Below, in pieces: positions 9,421 to 20,263 of a stretch of 64,000 nt of DNA. The stretch is from Filobasidium wieringae (Eukaryota; Basidiomycota; Tremellomycetes; Filobasidiales; Filobasidiaceae): positions 200,290-264,289 of the forward strand of contig BCIV01000021.1 in the NCBI GenBank assembly GCA_001600055.1, read 5' to 3'. The notes beneath the pieces were generated by a model. That model saw only the letters and a list, made by a program, of their open reading frames with translations. It was not told where the DNA came from and did no database searches. Position numbers and translations under genes: made by a program. The number at the start of each line of letters is the position of its first letter. Position 1 is the stretch's first letter.

Positions 9421-11591
9421 CTAGCACCCATCTCGTCCAAAGTCACTTCCCCCTAAGCTCTGTTTCTCGCCGTCCTCGACACCGTGAATGTGGATCTTCA
9501 CTTCCCTTGCATCCCTCCGGTTGCTCATAATGGCTTCCCTGACGCGGGACTCGATATCATGCGAGTCGCGCACGGACATTTCAGGTGGGACCAGGATGGT
9601 AAGATCGATTGAGGAAAGACCTATCGCATCGGTTCGAGACGGATCAGCTGACAAAATCCTCCTTAGCGCTGAGCCATTTCCGCAAACTGACCTCCACTCT
9701 TGACAGCCCTAACGTTCCTAACACCCAACAACCCACTCTCCTGACTGATTAAAGGCTTAACGACCCCCTCAATCTCGTTCCTCGTGGCTTCGTCTACACC
9801 CTTATCAAGCATCTCCAATACGGCAGTTTTCGAAAGAGACAACCCTTGTTTGAGGATAAAGAAAGAGACGGCTAATCCTCCTAGGGGATCGAGGACGGGC
9901 GCGCCTGCTGCTGATCCCAAGATGGAGAACAGTGCTACACCGGAAGTCAACGCGTCTGATCGGTGACTACAACATAAGATCAGCTGGGTCGTCCCTCAAA
10001 ATCGCATAAGGCTTGTGAAGACTCACTGTAATGCATTCGCCTCAAGAACCGGACTATGTTCCTCGTCTGCTACCTTCTTCGTAGCTCGATATAGCCATTC
10101 CTTGACAATCACACTAATCAGGGCAAACCAAGCAGCATGAGGGTTCAAAACGGCTTCCGCTGCAGTCGAGGCCGCATGATCATGTGCCAAAACATTCTCC
10201 AACCCAACTCCGCCAGGAGCGACCGAATCGATCGCCTCGTGAGCGTGCGAGTGGGCATGTGTGGAGTGATCGTGGAAGAGTTCCAGGAGTGGGGAGGGGA
10301 TGGATTTCGGTAGCCAAGGTACAACGGCAGCCAGAGGCGAGGAAGGGTCCAAGGCGTTGAGGTAGGGGAGAATAACTTGTAACAACAACTACCGTCACGA
10401 AAATCGACCTCATCAGTCTTTTGTTGTTCGACGGTATAGACCAGCATTCGACCCGCTTACGTGATAGGAATGAAGCCCAATTCCGATAGCTCCTCCAACC
10501 AAGATCAAACTGACCCCCAATGTCCCAACCGTCTCGTATTTCCCGAAACCCCAAGGGTAATCAGGAGAAGGTGGTCTTCTTGAGATCTTCCAGGTTGCAA
10601 GTGTTACGAAATCCTGAACAATCGAATGACTGGCTATAAGCGACCTCATCCTGAGCTCGAAACAGAAAACGTAAATACATACTCCGAGGAGATCGCTTAG
10701 ACTGTGGCCAGCTTCCGCTAGAAGGGAAGCAGAGTTCATATAAATTCCTGCTGCTCCTTTCGACGCAGTTAGCCCAACGTTACTAGCCAGTCCTGCTCAC
10801 ACAAACGGAAACGATTCCAACCATGAGATCAGCTCCTAGCATAATTACAGACCTCTTGTATTTCGCAAAGGAAACTCACCGAGCAAGGTAATCCGACTTC
10901 CTCGGTCCTTCTTCTCACCCGTCAGAGCTGCCATGATCTCTCCAGCTCCTTCAGAGTGATCGTGATGATGAGCCGAGAAGAGCCCATGCGAGTGATCGTG
11001 TCCGTGTGAATGGGAGTGGCTGTGCGAGTGAGAGTGAGAGGCAGAATGAGAATGGGTAGAGGTCGAGGTGGTTGGCGCTTCAGCCTGTGTGGTAGAGGTA
11101 GAATCGGATTCGGAAGGAGATCTCGTGGAGTAAGGTTTTCGTAGCGTAGTCATTGTTGCTATCCGTGTATCTAAGAGCGATCTTAGCTCTTGCTGTGTGG
11201 TCGCGTTGGATGAGGTGTTTGACGAAGAGGTATATATCCTTCTTGAATACGAATGATTGGAAGTACCGTTGTTCCGATTCCCGGCCGACAAAACCGACCT
11301 CCTCGAATTAGATTCAAATAAAGATCCTCTTTCGCAGTGTCCAATTTCAACGAAAGACCTCTCAGAGCCTATTCGTTCTGTCTGTCTCTTGCTTGTTTTA
11401 CTGCTTGTCAAATCCTGTCGTCTTTCCAATTGGGTTTGAGAATAGACAGCAAACTGTCGTTCACCGCGCGGTAAGGTACTCGCACGCGCTCTACCTCCCG
11501 AGTTGAGATACGATAGGCTGGATAAAGCGAGTTTGCTGCTGGATGCTATCGAGTTGGGTTGAGTGTGGTGAAGTAGGAGGGAGATTGACAT
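9421..11591 (-). CDS. cation diffusion facilitator, Mmt1/Mmt2-like (probable mitochondrial iron/metal transporter)
   Basis: Six exons (11591-10880, 10792-10683, 10613-10461, 10388-10027, 9966-9692, 9647-9421) join in phase to about 612 residues. The first ~150 residues are Ser/Arg-rich and poor in acid, like a mitochondrial presequence. A His-rich stretch follows (alternating His/Ser, then HGHDHSHG). The CDF core has the TM2 metal site in SLLAEAGHSLSD and the TM5 site in HHRSD, both HxxxD, as in FieF/Mmt proteins. A second His-rich patch (HDHSTHAHSHAHE) sits in a loop. The C-terminal domain contains VKIHIHG. Family knowledge says Mmt proteins move iron across the mitochondrial membrane; zinc or manganese cannot be excluded. 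The start at 11591 is the first ATG; the open frame extends further 5' without one. Confidence 0.88.
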
Positions 11592-12443
11592 GGTTTTAGC
11601 GGAGGTGCTAGGGCCAGAAGGTCGAAGGGGAGAACGAGGTGGTTGATAGCTAAATACGCTTAACACTCAATGCGTCGTTTGAATATGGGGAAGCTCGATA
11701 AGTTTCTTGTAGCGCGGATTAGAGATATCGCGTCATCGAACTGGCAGATAGGTAATAGCTCACACGACTACTAGCTAGAGTAAGTATTCCTAGGATATGG
11801 ATCAAGATAACTAAATCTCAGGCAAGGATTCGTCTTACGATCATCCAGTACCCCACATCATATCGACCAAAACGGGAACACCCGTTCAGATTCCCCATGA
11901 AAGGGAGACAGACCAACGCCGATATATCCCGGACTCTCCGGTTGAACGTTCTATTCCCCTTTCGCGCGATCTCGGAGTCCGTAGCGAATCTCGTATCTCC
12001 TAGTCCTACCGCACTGATCGTTCCGTCAGGAATCATTGATGTTGCTAAGCTGAAACTCGATCATGACCGAGAAGTCAAACTGCAACACACGATGTAACTC
12101 TTCTCATAAGCCCAAAATAGTAGATAATCAAGTAGGGCAAAATAACAAGAAGAGAAAAGATAAGAACGAGAAAGAGATTGGGCAGACATCAACAAGAATG
12201 GGGATGGATTAGGGACGGAGATCTAGATTAAGGTGCGGGCGCGAATTGCCAGGAATGTAGGACTGGCGAGCATGGCGAGTCGATGATTGCATGTGAGTAA
12301 GGTGAGCATGAGGGTATTAAGGTGGATAAAAAGCCAAAGGCGGGACTGTAATCTCAACATGATCAGACGCGCATATCCAACGATTTCGACAGAGAGGACA
12401 GACGAAGACTTACGCAACAAGACAAAAACAAACCGCCTTCCCT
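11592..12443. other. CDF promoter and RAS 3' flank
   Basis: No gene recognised in about 850 bases. A 66-codon plus-strand frame at 11897 lacks splice or homology support. Confidence 0.4.
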
Positions 12444-13776
12444 CTAAACGATCACACACTTGCATCCTCCCGAGTGCTCGTCATCTCCCCGTTTGTTACG
12501 GGCAGGCGTATTTCCGATCCCGTTCCCAATCGGTCCCGTTGCTCCTCCTGCCGCAGCGGTTTGGGGAGGGTAGGATTCCTGCCCATGCGAATCACTTTGA
12601 TGGTAAGCATTGATCGCATCTGAATGCACGGAGACGAAGAGGTGGAACGGACCTTGTTGAACTTTCGGATACCCCGTACGAGCTCGTGGAAAGACTCGTC
12701 CACGTTGATCTTGGCTTTAGCAGATGTTTCTATCTGTGTCGATCCGAACGATCTGGCAAGGTTTAATCCCTCTGCCAAAAGGATGATATCACCATCAGCT
12801 ACTTTCCCTGAATTATGATCGATAGATCAACTGACCTTCTACCTTCACCTGCCGTTCTTCCTCCAAATCAATCTTGTTGGCGATGATCACCACTGGGAAG
12901 TAATCCTTATCCTTGACCTAAGCAATGCAGACCAAACCAATTCTCATTCAACCTCATACCTTATCGGCACACGTTAAGAGCCCGAATCGCAACCCACCCG
13001 CAAGATTTGTTGATGAAAGACCATAATCTCATCGAAAGAAGGTCTCGACGTAATACTATAAACGAGTAAGAACCCGTCCCCAGTTCTCACTACGAGCAAG
13101 ATCCAGCTTGTCAGTCTCAAACCCCTTCCAGTCGAGCTAGAGCGATCAAACGAACTATATTGCTCCCTCATGGCACTGTACTCCTCCTGACCGGCCGTAT
13201 CGAGTACATCGAGTAGTGCTACTTCATCGTCGATGAAACATTGTTTACGGTAGGAATCTTCGATGGTTGGGTCGTACCTGTTTCATCCAGCGGGATGCTC
13301 AATACGAGGTTGACACCGCTGACGTTTGGGAAGAAGCTGGTGCTTACTCATCGACGAACTACCATGAGAGATATCCACAAAAATGAAGAAGAAAAGACAA
13401 AGAAATAGACGCAGATCAGCATTTCCTTCCTCTCAGCATTAGTGCCCTTCTACATCTCCAGCACCCTCCTCACGCCGAATCTCAAACTCCACCAATCAAT
13501 CGAAATATGAAGCGAAACTCACGTGTCCCTGTATGAACTGGATAGTCAACGCACTCTTCCCTACTCCTCCTCCTCCTACTACGACAAGCTTATATTCTCT
13601 CAAAAACTGGGCCTATGAGCGGGCGATAGTATCGTGAAGAGCGTGGGCCAAGATATTGACGGAGTTAATTCAAAGGGTTGGAAAAGATAATACCAAAGTT
13701 GAATAAATGATCGAAAGGGAGGTATTAGGATGGTGTACATGATGGGGTAAAGGAAGGGTAGAACTGACTTTGGACA
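12444..13776 (-). CDS. Ras-family small GTPase
   Basis: Eight exons join in phase to about 217 residues, including a first exon of 9 bases and an 11-base microexon (13358-13348). Visible G-motifs: P-loop GGGGVGKS (residues 12-19), switch [28 protein letters not shown] and ETSAK. The C-terminus reads GGCKCVIV: a CaaX box (CVIV) for prenylation with a nearby Cys for palmitoylation, as in true Ras proteins. Fungal Ras1/Ras2 act at membranes upstream of adenylyl cyclase and Cdc42/MAPK modules in growth, mating and morphogenesis. Close fit to fungal Ras1 supports this family; I did not decide between Ras1 and Ras2. The last introns were placed by frame and by alignment to ERQVKVEEGLNLA and ESYPPQ. 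Confidence 0.93.
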
Positions 13777-14685
13777 TTGCTGGTATTGATCGTTTATTGC
13801 TACTTCTGGTTCGGTCTGCTTGTTATCCAAGTATGGACCGATGTGATAAGAGTTGATGCGGACGAAAGGGAGCTGGGGGGACGTGCAACGGCTGAGCTGG
13901 TCGTTTGACTTGAATTGATATTTGATGGTATATGCCTGTGATCTGACCCGATCAAGATCTCCGTCTATTCCCTCAAGTGTTGTGTCAAAAACGAAGAGAG
14001 TAGGGATTGATGTTGATAATGCAACCGATAATCACAGGTCGAAGTTTGAAGCTGGAAAGCGATAAGGAGCGTAAGGAGGCAGGTATTCCTTGATGAGATT
14101 CGAATCAAAGGTGATTTGAGCGAGAAATGAATTCAAGTGTGGGTGCGAGTTGCAGGTTGATGATCAAAGTCCAGGTATAAGAGGTATAGATCAACGAGAA
14201 TATGATGAATCGGAGAGGAAGACGGGTCGTCTGTTTGTTGCGTCTGATTTGTAACCTTGTGCAGAGTAACGTTTGAAGTAGAGTTTGTGCGTGTATTGGC
14301 GAGCGAAGGTGAAGACGGAGGAGAGGGGAATACGGTTAAAGGGCGAATAGACGTGCGACTACTTGATGGCAAGGCTGGAGTACAGGTAGCTGTAGCTAGT
14401 CGTAGGAGACGTCGAGGAGAGTTGAAATGACCTCTTGTGCGTGTGAGAACTCGTCCAGTCTACTGATCAGATTCACACTTTCCCTCAATGTGGCGCTTCT
14501 CTCCGTTCGCTACCGTACATAGACACACACACTGTGTGATATGCGTTCTCGAGGTTACACTAGCACACTCTTATGCGTTATTACCACGTGTCATAGAACA
14601 CTCTACACGAAAATCACGTAATGGCTTTCGCTCAAACACTTCCCCTGTATCTCCCGTCAATTCGATCGGTCGTCCCGTTATCCCG
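13777..14685. other. RAS promoter/leader and 3' flank of the Msb1-like gene
   Basis: No supported gene. A 79-codon minus-strand frame at 14133-14372 is low-complexity Ser/Thr and likely lies in the RAS leader. Confidence 0.4.
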
Positions 14686-17600
14686 CTATCTCCTTCTACC
14701 GCTTCTGATCACTTCCACTTCCCCTTCATCCTCCTCTTGTACTGTACACTCAATCACGATTTTCATAAGCATACAGCCCAGCGATATGATCGACGACCAA
14801 GACTCACACGACTGAAGTGGGATTCCGTGTTCCACCCGTCCAGGACTAGGTTGCCTGGCGATCGCCTCGATATCCTCTATCCTAGGAGGAAGGGGGAAAA
14901 GATATTCGTCCGATGGAGACAAGCTCGACGTCTGCTCGTGAAGATGATACTTCTCGTTCACATGATGTCCAAAGTAATCTTCCTCGGGTTCGACCGCTTC
15001 AATCTCTTCCTCGCCTTCTTCAAGGGTAGGAGAACCAGGTTCCGCGGGCAAAGCACGTACGGGAACGGGAGGGGAACAATACCCGACCTCCTTCTCCCTC
15101 TCTTCGCCCACGTATCGATCCGAATCAGGCAAACTATACTCCGAATGAGTATAACTCTCCCTTTCTGCCCTCTCATCGTCCCCCTCCTCTACATCGTCCT
15201 TTAAAACCTCTTCTCCTTCTCCTGGAGATCTGCGAGCGTAAAGCAGAGGGAGAGGAAGAGGAGGAACTTCCGGGCTGATCTCTTCTGTCCCAGTCCCATG
15301 TCCATAGCCACTTATGACACTGAATACCGTATCCCTCCTTCCCTCGGGCTCATCTAGGGTTCTCATAGGCTTATCCTCACGGAACTGAGGTTGAGCCTGG
15401 GGTTGGGAAGGTGGAATGACAGGTCCTAGAGTAGGTGGCGATCGTTGTAATATCACAGGACGTAAGGGGGCTGAGCTATTTCGGTCGTTCAATGGCCCAT
15501 CCTCCGCTCTTCTGTAGGTCGGTTCTACCTGATCCGCTCGGTCGACCGTAGGGTTCAGACGAGGTGTACTTCCAGGTCTGGAAGTATCTTCCAATGTCGA
15601 CGACGATTTCGTCCTGTTGCTTAGAACTACTGAACTCGTTTGAGACGAGGATGACACCGATTGAGTACCGGAAGGTAGGCTCGAGCGAAGAACTGGATTG
15701 TTTGAAGCTGAGACGTGTGAGGGTTCGATGTCCATTCGAGTTGCGCCGTTAGCTACCAGTATATCTTTTCAGAACGGCAACAAACAGTTTCAGTGATGAG
15801 GAAATCAGGTGAGAAGACGACTCTCTGCCTCACCAATCCATTTATCCGATTCCTGTTTCCTCGGTTTCAACCTCGCATAATCCTCCAATCCGGCTGCATG
15901 AGGATCACTTTGAGCGCTATCAGCACTACTAGGACCGGAAGTCGTTCTAGTCTCAATCCCCTCAAGTTCCTCCGCAGGGTATCCACTTTTTCCTATCGCC
16001 GAGACGTGTGATTCTCTTTTCCTGAACAAAGCCCTTACGGGATGATCCCCCGGCGATGGCTTGCTCGATTCCGATCGGGGGAAGAACTTGTGCTTGAAAG
16101 GGGAAATATCGTCTGTCGGTGTAGGTTGGAACATGGCTTGAGAAGCGATCGTCCCGTTCATAGGTTTCGTCAAGGAGATCTGTTTGGTATGATCTTGTTT
16201 CCGCACATGAGCGTCGAACTCCACTTCGTCCCTGCTTGGACGGTTGGGACAACCCTTGTTCCCCTGAGTGGGAACATGACGGGTGGTCTTTGATCGAGAG
16301 AAAAGGCCATGCGATTTCTTCTGTTTAGGGAGGGAAAGCGATTCTTGGTACGCTGGCGGGACGGTCTCTTCAAACAAGAAGACCCTGGATTCCTCTTGAT
16401 CCGATCTGGTTGATGCCCCCGACTGTACTTTATACTCCATCTAGAATACGGCCAACGTGAGTTTCGTACACTCGCTGGTGAAGACGACCTCTTGCACTCA
16501 CCAAGACCCAATTCGATTCCCTGAACGTCAATTCCTCTACATCCGTCCATCCACCTCCGTAGATCAAATCGACCCAGGCATCCAAGAACATCTCCTCCAC
16601 AACCGCGCCTCTCGCGTCGACAACAATAGGGGTGGTATCCCAAGTGAAAGGGATAGCTTCCTTGTACGCCTTTTCGAGTTTCTTCCTCAATTCTTCTCGT
16701 TCTTCCGGCCATTGTTGGATCTGTTCTTGTACGGGTGGAGAGAAGAGCAGAGATTTCGATAGAGCGTCGTTGGATCGCTCGAACCCGCCTTGATCGGAAG
16801 CGAAATCGGCCCAAGAGAGGGTCTGTCTTTTAGCCTGCATGATTTCCTTTTATCGTGATGTCACTCGTGGTCAGCCTGCGAGCATCTTACCTGGAGAACT
16901 CGATGTCACCTACTTTCTTGGCGCCCTCATATACGTTGAACTCCAACCGATCCTTGCCGACTCCTTCCCCAAACCCAAACCCCTCAAACTCGCTCCAACT
17001 CTTATCCGCCAAACTCCCATACTTTTGCTCTTTATCCACACCAGCAGGTTCCCTCGCGCGAGTCCCCAACTCGGAAGAGAAAGAAGAAGACAGATTACTC
17101 ATACTTCCCGGTAATGAAATCTTCTCGAACCCCGAAGAAGAGGTCGAGATCGCGCTTGGGAGGGGTACGACGTCTGCAGTCAAATTCATCCTCTTCCTAT
17201 GTTTCTCCGTCAACACGGGTAACCTCGGACCTTCCGAGACCCTCGGTCCGGGTTTCCTCCGTACGTGTTCTTGAGGGAGGACGGAATCCCAAGCTTCCCA
17301 TCTCTTCCCTCCATACCGATTCATCTCGCCCGGCCATTCCTGACCTGCGCTGATGAGATCTTTCGAATAGGCCCGAACGGTCCTGCGGATCTTTTCCAAC
17401 TTTCTGACCCGGACGCCTCTTCGTGGTAACCCCTGATCGAGCTCTCGATCGGAGATGATCATCCCCGGATACCCTTTGATCCATTCCGTCAGTTTCCTCG
17501 GGAAGCTTCCCTTTAATTTAGAATGGTTGGATTGCTCCCACCGAATGAAGGCTAGTAACAAGTGTTCTGTTGCTCCGGAAGCCCTGACGAAAGCCGCATG

Positions 17601-19096
17601 GGCCGTCTCAAAGGGACAAGCGCTAGGTCCCAGGCCGAACAGGAGCGGTCCGAAGAGGGAAGAGAGGATGGAGGGTGTCAATCCCGAATCGGTCGAATGG
17701 GCCGTCAAGTGCATCAAGAGGTTGAATAGTTCGGAAACGATCGTCTGCAAAGTAGGAGGAAGTCCGAGTAAGATCGTTTCGAACGATTTAGGATCGTAAT
17801 TCCCCGCTAGTCTCGTCCAGATCATACGAAAAACAACATCAGTACTCTCTTTCCACAAATAAAGTCCAAATGGGGAACAAGTACCCACCCCTTTCTCTAC
17901 CTCTCCAATCCTCATACCTATCCCAACTCAACAACCCCCTCCCCTCCCTGCCCACACCCCACCCATCCATCCCTTCCTTCTCAACCCTGACGACCCGCGC
18001 CAGACCCCACCTCAAGGCCCAAGCGATCTCGCAAACCCCAGCAAACTTCAACTCCTCTTGATACTCCTGTAGAGCCGGGCTGGGTCTGGCAGCTGAGGAG
18101 TGATGCGAATTATGAGGATGAGGGTAGGGGTGTAATTGAGGATGAGGATGAGGATTGGTGGAGGGTTGAGAAGTTTGGTTGGACGAGGGACGGAGGGTTG
18201 AGCTGAACGAGGTTATTAGGGAATTTAGACGGGTGGGGGAGAAGGTTATTGAACTGGGTGAGAACAGGAGGGGAGTCTTCAGGCCTGATGGTGCGGAGCG
18301 GGACCCATATTCAAAGCAAGTGATCAGCGTTACGATCCTCAAATTGAAAACAGCTAAACTTACCACGCAAGATCAATTCCCCCTTACAATCCCTGACGAA
18401 CCCCATCAAGTCTTCTAACCCGAGTACCAACCCAGTCTCCAACCCTATATACCCCGTCCCCCTCCTCCTCTCCCCCCCTCCCGCCGAAGCCCCGACGGCG
18501 ACCCAACTGCTAGAAGAACTCGAGCTAGGGATCGTCGAGCTTGAGATGGCCGAAGGAAGAACGCTAGAGCGGGAGAGGAGTGGGAATCGGGTGGAGAGGA
18601 AGGTCGTACTTTGAGCTTGAGATTGAAGGGCACGGTTGGGAGAGGAAGCGTTTGGGTGCAAAGGAGAGGGAGGAGAGTTGGGGGGGTTTGTGAATGTTGG
18701 ACGGGTTGGGGTGGGGGACAAGGAAGGATGTATGGCTCGTCTATAGTTTCGAACGTGAACGACCATAATGTTCAGTTGTGAATCGCATCCTGACGCATCA
18801 AGCGGGAAAAGGACTAACGGTTCAGAGATGACTCTCCCCCTCATCCCATCTCCCTTGAACCTCTTCTCAATTCCGTTCCCAGAAACAGGAACCGTCAACG
18901 CATCGGGCCTACGTTTACCTCCCTCGCCCATCCTGCCTCTTCCCAGCTCATCTGTATGAGCGTAGCTCTGTCCGTCAGAGGACGGGGCAGGGAAAGGAGG
19001 AGGTAGAGGGGGTGTTTCTTTTTCCCTGAGAGGTGAAGATGATGTTTGATCCTTGACGGACGTCTTCGATCTGGTCCTTCGGAATAATGATGACAT
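14686..19096 (-). CDS. large Msb1/Mug8-domain (RhoGAP-like fold) morphogenesis protein
   Basis: Six exons (19096-18364, 18284-17885, 17844-16891, 16826-16502, 16440-15834, 15752-14686) join in phase to about 1361 residues. After a Ser/Pro-rich N-terminus comes a fungal domain recalling Msb1/Mug8 (DUF1708): TPLLFSPSSITFSPTRLNSL, FAGVCEIAWALRWGLARV, GLLSWDRYEDW, LTPSILSSLFGPLLFGLG, ATEHLLLAFIRW, WIKGYPGMI. Then WADFASDQGGF and a long disordered tail with Pro/Ser/Glu bias. Msb1 works with Cdc42/Rho1 and the formin/Pkc1 pathway at sites of polarised growth; that role is carried over from family knowledge. The 40-base intron between exons 2 and 3 is the least certain junction. The last ~25 residues could alternatively be spliced. 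Confidence 0.8.
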
Positions 19097-19971
19097 CTGG
19101 ATTGATGGTGAGTGACGGTGTGGTTGCGTGGTTGTGACGTTGAAAAGTAGAGAGAAAGTAGGATCCCTCGTTGATCCAAGAGATCCAAGAGAACCACTCG
19201 AGGTTGCGATTTTGTTTACGTTGTCCGTGTTCGGTTTGACAGTGCCTTTGATCTCAGATCTCACTAATCACTAAGTGCCAAGTGCCAACACGGTTCAAAT
19301 CCAATCAAGAAGATCAGCCGATCGACTATCACTCGCTCAATTGAATAGCTGATATAGTCAGAACTCACTCGATAACATCGACCCCCATCGCTCAGTCCCA
19401 TCCTGATATCCCATCTCATTCCGCTCTTCCTCCCCGCCTGATCGTTCCCAAAAGGTCTCACATCCTTTCTAAAACCGGATCATCCCATCATTTCTTTCTT
19501 TGTTCCAAACATGAAACGCGTACTTCCCATCAAGGGGTAACACCACAGCCCGCTTACTCCGCGAACACGTTGCCGGGCCGGATGGCAAGGAAATCTTGTA
19601 GAGCTTGTAGCAACGACCGGGTGGTAGGTGGTGGTCATCGTTGTATGAGTGGTACCGTTCGAATGACTTGAAGCTTGAAGACCGCATGCGCCGGATTTGA
19701 AGGTGTAGAGATGGGAAGGAACAACAATCGTCCTGAGATCGTTCACACTTTAGCTTCCGTCCGACAAAGTACACACACGCACGTCTATCCCGAACTTGTT
19801 ATCAACTCAAACCGCTCCGTCCGACAGAACTCGATGTAAGCAGACTTCTAAATGTAAAGAATACGATGGTAGTGTGTCTGCAAAAAAGTTAATACTGCAT
19901 CCAGCGATCGAGATCTCTGTTGCGACTGTTTGCGACTGTTCCGTACGACCCCGGCAAAAAGAGAAAAATGA
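19097..19971. other. Msb1-like gene promoter, then flank of tRNA-Cys
   Basis: No protein gene recognised. T-runs on the minus strand next to 19971 (A-runs on plus at about 19956-19970) fit a Pol III terminator. Confidence 0.45.
19955..19971 (-). terminator. Pol III terminator of tRNA-Cys
   Basis: On the minus strand, immediately after the tRNA discriminator base, there are two T5 runs (TTTTTCTCTTTTT), the usual RNA polymerase III stop signal. Confidence 0.75.
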
Positions 19972-20059
19972 AGGGACGAGCCAGGTTTGAACTAGCGACC
20001 TAAAGATGATAACAAATGATTTATTGCAATCTTCCGCTCTACCACTGAGCTATCGCCCC
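19972..20059 (-). tRNA. tRNA-Cys (anticodon GCA) with intron
   Basis: The minus strand folds as a tRNA: acceptor GGGGCGA pairs with TCGTCCC (one G-U), D arm GCTCAGTGGTAGAGC, T arm GCTAG/CTGGC around TTCAAAC, discriminator U as expected for tRNA-Cys. The anticodon loop reads TTGCAA with GCA as anticodon. The anticodon stem GAAGA pairs with TCTTT only if about 17 bases after position 37 are removed as an intron. Confidence 0.92.
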
Positions 20060-20263
20060 GATTGATGATGACTTTTTGTCATTAACAATATATACTTGGT
20101 TTGAGGACTTGAACGATACCGTCGCTATCTCGAAGACGCAGCACGATACCTCGGTTAGGACTCTTACCACGTAAGCTGTAGTATTTCAGAGCATACCTAG
20201 TTCGAGCGTATCAGCACTGATATCCTCGCGGTTGGAGACTCGTCATTCAACTGTCTTCGTCAT

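Noticed and set aside
10970..11060. Apparent short tandem repeat of GTG/GAG units
   Set aside because: It codes for the alternating His/Ser stretch of the CDF transporter, so it is coding low complexity rather than a free repeat.
11897..12097. 66-codon plus-strand frame in the CDF-RAS gap
   Set aside because: No recognisable motif, no good splice partners and overlapping frames on the other strand.
12578..12654. Short 34-base intron option in the RAS tail
   Set aside because: The acceptor before ATGCGATC puts the CaaX frame out of phase; the later acceptor (GGGCAG) restores phase and gives CKCVIV.
14488..15204. 238-codon plus-strand frame
   Set aside because: It lies antisense to the last exon of the Msb1-like gene and shows no domain, whereas the minus frame is continuous with spliced upstream exons.
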